From assembly GCA_027069365.1 (NCBI GenBank), contig JALXES010000116.1:1-10396 (forward strand): a DNA stretch of 10,396 bases. Reading direction: 5' to 3'. The DNA is from Candidatus Moraniibacteriota bacterium. GTDB lineage: Bacteria; Patescibacteriota; Minisyncoccia; Moranbacterales; GCA-2747515. Positions 8,038 through 10,396 of the stretch are shown here, piece by piece. Positions within the stretch are counted from its first letter, which is position 1. Each line of letters opens with the position of its first letter. The notes under the pieces were generated by a model that saw only the letters and a program-made list of their open reading frames with translations, was not told where the DNA came from and searched no databases. The position numbers and the translations under genes were made by a program.

Positions 8038-9180
8038 CTACGGACAGATGTGAGAAAGATAGTTCTCCGGCGTGATGGTGGCAAACGGTGTGTTGGGATA
8101 GGCGCTGGCAAAGCTCTGCGGTGGTGTGCGGCGCGCTTTGCGAGGATTCCACTTGCACTCAAACGCACGCAATTGACCATTCTCCTCGCGAATAATGTCA
8201 ACTTCTGCGCCGGTGTGCGTGCGCCAGAAATAGTATGTGCTGAACTTCTGCTCTATGACATCTCTCTTGAGTAGCTCCATGAAGATGAAATTTTCCCAGA
8301 GTGCACCGTGATCTGTGCGCATATCAAGGGTGGAGAATTGCCCCAGGACCGCATTGCGCACGCCGTTGTCCAGGAAGTAGTAGCGCGCTTTCTTGGTAAT
8401 TTCCGTGCGCAAATTGCGACTGAAGCCCGGTACTTTTTTGATAACAAACATCTTCTCAAGAAGGTCTATGTAGCGCCCAACCGTTTTAACATCTGCATCA
8501 AGCGTGTTGGCGATTTCGTTAAGGGACACGTCGTGACCAATCTGTGTCGCGAGAATTTTTGTAATGTTGCGCAGGAGGGTTGGTGACTTGATCCGATCAA
8601 GCGCCAGCACATCTCTGTAGAGATAGCTGGAGACAAGTTCCGTGAGAATTTTTTGTTTACCGTGCGGTGAATTTGTCGTGAGCACCTCGGGATAGGCACC
8701 GTAGATAAGGAAGTGTGCAAGCGCTTCTGTCCGCTCAAAATTGCCAATTTGCAGTTCGCTCTGTGCGATGGGGAGGAGTGTGAGCGTGAAGTGGCGTCCG
8801 GTGAGCGGCTCGCCAATCTGCCCGGTCAGTTCAAATGACGAAGAGCCGGTAAGGATGAATGTCTTTTCGGGGAAGTGGTCAACGAGCATTTTTGTGCCAA
8901 TGCCGATGTGGGGGACTTGCTGCGCTTCATCAATGGCGATGATGTCATAGTCCTGTGCGAAGTGCTTCAGCTTCTCTAATTCCCGTGACGCAAAGACATT
9001 TTGCACGGTGATATTGTCCCCAACGACAGAGAGAATGCGACTGTCCGGATGATTGGAAGTAGTAGCTGTGAGATATTCGTGCAAGAGTGTTGTCTTTCCC
9101 ACACGGCGCGGTCCGTAGATGATGAGTGCACGTCGCGGTGAAATATTCTCGGAAATACTTTGTGCACGCTGAAAGTTCAT
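8038..9180 (-). CDS. AAA+ ATPase with C-terminal DUF4143 (PD-(D/E)XK-like) domain
   Basis: A 380-residue protein from ATG 9180 (a TTG two codons upstream is less likely). The N-terminal AAA domain has Walker A YGPRRVGKTTLL (about 22-33), Walker B IIAIDEAQQV, a sensor-like FILTGSSSFEL and the family's GRHFTLTLLPIAQSEL and YGAYPEVL segments. A helix-turn-helix-like stretch follows (SLNEIANTLDADVKTVGRYI), then the DUF4143 domain with YYFLDNGVRNAVLG and the nuclease-like GAEVDII...AFECKW motif. These proteins are common, scattered and often horizontally moved in bacteria and archaea; their biochemical role is not established. The gene stands alone, convergent with the helicase gene 43 bp away. 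It has no Shine-Dalgarno sequence. Its promoter is covered by repeats that suggest autoregulation, and the winged-helix-like middle region could be the DNA-binding part; that link is inference. Confidence 0.88.
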   Translation of the reverse strand: MNFQRAQSISENISPRRALIIYGPRRVGKTTLLHEYLTATTSNHPDSRILSVVGDNITVQNVFASRELEKLKHFAQDYDIIAIDEAQQVPHIGIGTKMLVDHFPEKTFILTGSSSFELTGQIGEPLTGRHFTLTLLPIAQSELQIGNFERTEALAHFLIYGAYPEVLTTNSPHGKQKILTELVSSYLYRDVLALDRIKSPTLLRNITKILATQIGHDVSLNEIANTLDADVKTVGRYIDLLEKMFVIKKVPGFSRNLRTEITKKARYYFLDNGVRNAVLGQFSTLDMRTDHGALWENFIFMELLKRDVIEQKFSTYYFWRTHTGAEVDIIREENGQLRAFECKWNPRKARRTPPQSFASAYPNTPFATITPENYLSHICP

Positions 9181-9200
9181 AAGCAAATATTAACTGCTTT

Positions 9201-9210
9201 TACATATGTA
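9201..9210. promoter_or_regulatory. Perfect 10-bp palindrome at the ATPase transcription start
   Basis: TACATATGTA is its own reverse complement and covers the predicted start of transcription (about 9203) of the minus-strand ATPase gene, touching the -10. It is a candidate operator half of a larger control region, though short AT-rich palindromes also occur by chance. Confidence 0.35.
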
Positions 9211-9238
9211 GTATACGCCATACCATAAATTAAGTCAA
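9210..9238 (-). promoter_or_regulatory. Promoter of the AAA+/DUF4143 gene
   Basis: On the minus strand: TTGACT (9238-9233), 17 bp, TATACT (9215-9210). Transcription should start near 9203, about 23 nt before the ATG at 9180. The spacer and -35 lie inside the perfect inverted repeat 9219-9250, so a protein bound to that repeat would exclude RNA polymerase. Confidence 0.7.
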
Positions 9239-9250
9239 ATTTATGGTATG
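9219..9250. repeat. Perfect 13-bp inverted repeat over the ATPase promoter
   Basis: CATACCATAAATT (9219-9231) is mirrored perfectly by AATTTATGGTATG (9238-9250) with a 6-bp centre. It covers the -35 and most of the spacer, the classic position for a repressor operator. The right arm is also part of the direct repeats that continue upstream of the promoter. Confidence 0.7.
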
Positions 9251-9297
9251 ACAATCCATAAATTAAGCCGATTTTATGGTATGACAATCCATAAATT
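9224..9297. repeat. 33-bp direct repeats, two copies plus a partial third
   Basis: Unit 1 (9224-9256) and unit 2 (9257-9289) differ at only 3 of 33 positions and are followed by CATAAATT (9290-9297), the start of a third unit. Each unit contains TTATGG and, across the unit border, CCATAA, so every copy offers an inverted TTATGG/CCATAA pair around a 9-bp centre. The period of 33 bp is close to three helical turns, so all copies would face the same side of the DNA, as expected of cooperative operators. No unique spacers are present, so this is not a CRISPR array. Confidence 0.8.
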
Positions 9298-9305
9298 CCA
9301 AGTAT

Positions 9306-9403
9306 TACCGGAAATATCACAATTTGCGATACTTTACTACCGGAAATTACAGTAATTTGCGATACTTTATTGACGGAAATAGCATGGTTTGCAATGCTTT
9401 GAC
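9306..9403. repeat. Second family of 32-33 bp direct repeats, three degenerating copies
   Basis: Copies begin at 9306 and 9338 (both TACCGGAAAT) and at 9371 (TGACGGAAAT), each continuing into a GCGATACTTTA-like end (GCAATGCTTTG in the third). Identity falls with distance from the gene. An inverted pair AAGTAT (9300-9305) / ATACTT (9329-9334) frames the first copy. The sequence differs from the 33-bp family next to it, but the period is the same, so the two families form one phased array of about 185 bp upstream of the ATPase gene. Confidence 0.7.
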
Positions 9404-9499
9404 ACAAAGAGTTGTGTTACATGGGACATATGCCCATGAATAGAAACTAGCGCGGTTGACAGCCCACGTCTTCTCGGCACGATGTTCATCCTTACTGGC
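9404..9499. other. Gene-free stretch with one small palindrome
   Basis: Together with the repeats before it and the AT-rich tract after it, this belongs to a gene-free region from 9181 to 10122. In this part I see only CATGGG (9420-9425) mirrored by CCCATG (9433-9438). TTGACA hexamers at 9399-9404 and 9456-9461 have no acceptable -10 at proper spacing. No tRNA or credible small ORF was found. Confidence 0.5.
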
Positions 9500-9525
9500 A
9501 AAACAGGTCACACGACCTGTTTTTT
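9500..9525 (+). terminator. Orphan intrinsic terminator
   Basis: AAAACAGGTC (9500-9509) pairs perfectly with GACCTGTTTT (9514-9523) around an ACAC tetraloop and ends in T6. It is a textbook plus-strand terminator, but no plus-strand gene lies before it closer than the helicase, whose end is 1.5 kb away with an opposing gene between. It may end a small unrecognised RNA or insulate the promoter at 9623 from upstream transcription. Confidence 0.75.
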
Positions 9526-9566
9526 GGTGTGGAAGCAGCGTGTGTCACACAAAAATGGTGTCACAT

Positions 9567-9620
9567 TATGCAATATTTTTCCCTTGAATAAAGCAAAAAT
9601 AAGAAATTGTAAAGCATAGG
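9567..9620 (+). promoter_or_regulatory. AT-rich tract upstream of the strong promoter (possible UP element)
   Basis: The 50-odd bases before the -35 are dominated by A and T runs (CAATATTTTT, AAAAATAAGAAATT). Such tracts bind the alpha C-terminal domains of RNA polymerase and are typical of rRNA promoters. No sequence consensus proves it here. Confidence 0.35.
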
Positions 9621-9622
9621 TA

Positions 9623-9651
9623 TTGACAAAAAGTCAAAAAGGTGCTATATT
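9623..9651 (+). promoter_or_regulatory. Near-consensus strong promoter of the boxA transcript
   Basis: TTGACA (9623-9628), exactly 17 bp, TATATT (9646-9651), with TGC before the -10 making it extended. Transcription should begin near 9658. This is the best promoter in the window. The -35 is also the left arm of a small inverted repeat TTGAC-aaaaa-GTCAA (9623-9637), which might be an operator. Confidence 0.82.
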
Positions 9652-9680
9652 GAAACCATCAAAGTTCCCTCACATCCCTT

Positions 9681-9740
9681 GTGACAACATCCGCCATCTG
9701 CGACAGCCTAACCACCTGTGGTAGATGGAAATGTTCTCAC
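9681..9740 (+). ncRNA. Long paired element in the 5' leader
   Basis: Five helices nest around one axis: GTGA (9681-9684) with TCAC (9737-9740), AACAT (9686-9690) with ATGTT (9731-9735), CCATCT (9694-9699) with AGATGG (9723-9728), and an apical ACCAC/GTGGT (9711-9715/9718-9722), separated by small internal loops and an 11-nt one-sided bulge. A competing small hairpin GTTCTC/GAGAAC (9734-9739/9744-9749) would disrupt its base, so two mutually exclusive folds are possible. It could be a processing stem, a protein site or a regulatory switch; I recognise no known riboswitch class. Confidence 0.5.
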
Positions 9741-9752
9741 AAAGAGAACGGA

Positions 9753-9795
9753 TTCACACGATACCTTTCATACAAAGAGTGAAAGGGTCTGTGAA
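9753..9795 (+). promoter_or_regulatory. boxB-like hairpin just before boxA
   Basis: TTCACA (9753-9758) pairs with TGTGAA (9790-9795) and CCTTTCA (9764-9770) with TGAAAGG (9780-9786), with a small internal loop and a 9-nt terminal loop. It abuts the boxA motif. In E. coli rRNA leaders the order is also boxB hairpin then boxA. Confidence 0.6.
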
Positions 9796-9806
9796 CTCTT
9801 TAACAA
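9796..9806 (+). promoter_or_regulatory. boxA antitermination site (rRNA-leader type)
   Basis: CTCTTTAACAA is identical to the core of the E. coli rRNA leader boxA (TGCTCTTTAACAA), the RNA site for NusB and ribosomal protein S10 that makes RNA polymerase resistant to termination, especially by Rho. It lies about 140 nt after the predicted transcription start of a strong promoter and directly after a boxB-like hairpin, the arrangement expected of an rrn leader. No rRNA sequence appears in the remaining 590 bases. Confidence 0.75.
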
Positions 9807-9832
9807 CTCAATCTTTGTTTCCTAAAAAAGAT

Positions 9833-9858
9833 GTCATTGCCAGCCTACACGGCAGGCA
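9833..9858. repeat. REP-like palindrome, first unit
   Basis: GTCATTGCCAGCC is followed after TACAC by GGCAGGCA; the arms (9838-9845 and 9851-9858) match at 7 of 8 positions. GTCATTGCC-starting palindromes are a familiar form of dispersed extragenic repeat. Confidence 0.45.
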
Positions 9859-9890
9859 GGCGAGAAATGGAATGGAGTAACAAGAAAAGC

Positions 9891-9936
9891 TCGTCATTGC
9901 GAGGAATGGAGCGAAGCGACATGACGAAGCAATCTC
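9891..9936. repeat. Dispersed REP/MITE-like element of the GTCATTGCGAGG...GAAGCAATCTC type
   Basis: The sequence opens with CGTCATTGCGAGG, contains GGAGCGAAGCGAC and closes with GACGAAGCAATCTC, the hallmark of a short palindromic repeat seen in many bacterial genomes, from memory including intracellular and candidate-phylum lineages. This copy pairs TCGTCAT (9891-9897) with ATGACGA (9921-9927). Such elements are moved in trans, often by REP-associated tyrosine transposases; none is encoded here. It lies inside the predicted boxA transcript. Confidence 0.65.
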
Positions 9937-9976
9937 CGACATTATCTATTCCAACCAGCGTCTTGCGCAGAACACA

Positions 9977-10104
9977 CAGCGTTCCGCCCAACACGCTGCT
10001 CGGAATGAGTGGCAAAAATTCAACCGCCCAATCCCGTGGTGGGGTTGGGTAAATTTTAACGCCCGAGGCATTCCGCTGAGGGCACAACAGAGGCCCTCCT
10101 CAGC
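9977..10104 (+). other. Three further hairpins in the leader before the final ORF
   Basis: CAGCGT/ACGCTG pair at 9977-9982 and 9993-9998. CCCAATCCC (10027-10035) pairs with GGGGTTGGG (10041-10049) with one T-G pair, enclosed by AAAATT (10015-10020) and AATTTT (10052-10057). GCTGAGG (10075-10081) pairs with CCTCAGC (10098-10104), with an alternative GAGGGC/GCCCTC pairing (10078-10083/10093-10098). None ends in a clean U-tract. Confidence 0.55.
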
Positions 10105-10107
10105 AAT

Positions 10108-10117
10108 GGGGAGGGAG
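10108..10117 (+). promoter_or_regulatory. Strong Shine-Dalgarno sequence of the final ORF
   Basis: GGGGAGGGAG contains GGAGG at 10110-10114, 8 nt before the ATG at 10123. It is the only good ribosome binding site in the window and decides the start of the ORF that follows. Confidence 0.7.
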
Positions 10118-10122
10118 AAGAA

Positions 10123-10396
10123 ATGAAAGTAGTTCTGAGAACTACTTCGCCAGAGGAGTTTTTTGAGCTCCTCTGGCGGAGCATAAAAAATATTGGGGTT
10201 GCCAACTCACATTATGTGAGTTGGCAGCTCGCGTTGGACTCCAATCCCAAATGGGGATTGGAGGTATACAACAAAAAAATAAGAGGAAAAAAAGAATTTT
10301 TAAAAGGTGGCGCTGAGAAGCGCCACCGCCGCATCTTCAAAGAGGCGGTAAAAAAAATCTTGGCGGGTGAAACCGTCGAGATTAAGACATTCCAGT
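10123..10396 (+). CDS. Unrecognised protein, 3' truncated, with hairpins throughout its coding sequence
   Basis: From ATG 10123 the frame stays open for 91 codons to the end of the window. The product begins MKVVLRTTSPEEFFELLWRS and is basic later on, with a segment rich in Lys/Arg (NKKIRGKKEFLKGGAEKRHR) and a predicted helical stretch RIFKEAVKKILAGETVEIK. It reads like a real soluble protein, possibly nucleic-acid binding from its charge, but I recognise no family. Codon use (many AAA, TTT) differs from the GCG/CGC-rich genes to the left. The nucleotide sequence carries five perfect inverted repeats, listed separately, which is unusual for coding DNA. If it is not translated, the alternative is a long structured RNA. 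The frame is also open upstream to 10060 but has no better start there. Confidence 0.55.
   Translation, partial: MKVVLRTTSPEEFFELLWRSIKNIGVANSHYVSWQLALDSNPKWGLEVYNKKIRGKKEFLKGGAEKRHRRIFKEAVKKILAGETVEIKTFQ
10127..10327 (+). repeat. Array of five perfect inverted repeats inside the ORF
   Basis: 10127-10136/10138-10147 (10 bp, 1-nt centre); 10148-10158/10168-10178 (11 bp, 9-nt loop, CGCCAGAGGAG); 10200-10212/10214-10226 (13 bp, 1-nt centre, TGCCAACTCACAT); 10239-10248/10254-10263 (10 bp, 5-nt loop, CTCCAATCCC); 10306-10314/10319-10327 (9 bp, 4-nt loop, GGTGGCGCT). A weaker one follows at 10329-10348. The arms differ in sequence from one hairpin to the next, so this is not one repeat copied. Confidence 0.85.

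Noticed and set aside
9219..9403. CRISPR array
   Set aside because: The repeats are head to tail with no unique spacers, the two families differ, and no cas gene is near.
9177..9407. 76-codon minus-strand ORF upstream of the ATPase gene
   Set aside because: It is simply the translation of the 33-bp repeat array (an 11-residue periodic product), overlaps the ATPase promoter and has no ribosome binding site.
9831..10052. 73-codon plus-strand ORF and its minus-strand counterpart
   Set aside because: The peptide SLRGMERSDMTKQS is the usual translation of the dispersed REP element; such frames are common false gene calls.
10200..10226. Integron attC site at the 13-bp inverted repeat
   Set aside because: The arms GCCAAC/GTTGGC do not fit the RYYYAAC/GTTRRRY core sites, and no integrase or cassette pattern is seen.
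9652..10396. 16S/23S rRNA, tmRNA, RNase P RNA or SRP RNA
   Set aside because: I looked for their conserved blocks (for example the 16S 5' AGAGTTTGAT and the RNase P GAGGAAAGTCC) and found none on the plus strand.
9658..10396. Group II intron or retron
   Set aside because: There is no GUGYG 5' boundary or domain V-like hairpin, and the visible part of the ORF has no reverse transcriptase motif; the missing 3' part leaves this open but unsupported.

Overview
The window looks like a piece of a Patescibacteria (CPR, probably Parcubacteria-type) chromosome, seen mainly in its protein coding. It carries a type IV pilus-type ATPase, a degenerate DHH-like protein beside it, a membrane-anchored beta-propeller protein and a PcrA-like helicase, all in the standard code. 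Most genes have no Shine-Dalgarno sequence but are preceded by promoters with an extended -10 (TGCTACAAT, TGCTACACT, TGCTATATT). The lineage is an inference from gene content and style; no rRNA or other phylogenetic marker lies inside the window.

Layout. 2-292 (+) is the 3' end of a membrane protein gene, followed after 42 bp by an N-terminally anchored beta-propeller protein (335-1495, +). A bidirectional terminator hairpin (1496-1529) separates it from a convergent two-gene minus-strand unit: a degenerate DHH-like protein (5709-4645) and then a 1008-residue protein holding two complete PilB/GspE ATPases in tandem (4608-1582). A divergent promoter region (5710-5816) with overlapping -35 boxes drives this unit and the PcrA/UvrD helicase (5817-7994, +), whose predicted transcript is essentially leaderless. 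The helicase converges on an AAA+/DUF4143 ATPase gene (9180-8038, -), whose promoter is embedded in a stack of 32-33 bp direct repeats (9219-9403) that look like operators.

The right end (about 9500-10396) is the least ordinary part. After an orphan terminator (9500-9525) and an AT-rich stretch comes a near-consensus promoter (TTGACA, 17 bp, TATATT). Its predicted transcript begins with a long base-paired element, then a boxB-like hairpin directly followed by CTCTTTAACAA, which matches the boxA antitermination site of rRNA operon leaders. No rRNA follows within the window. Instead there are REP-like palindromes, more hairpins, and an open frame with a strong ribosome binding site (10123 to the window end) that contains five perfect inverted repeats of 9-13 bp in about 200 bp. 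Either an rRNA operon with a very long or invaded leader lies just outside the window, or this is a boxA-led, hairpin-studded transcription unit of a kind I do not recognise.

How the genes fit together: the pilus motor and its DHH-like neighbour form one likely functional unit (type IV pilus assembly and possibly DNA uptake). The helicase is housekeeping DNA repair. The DUF4143 ATPase looks like a self-regulated accessory gene.
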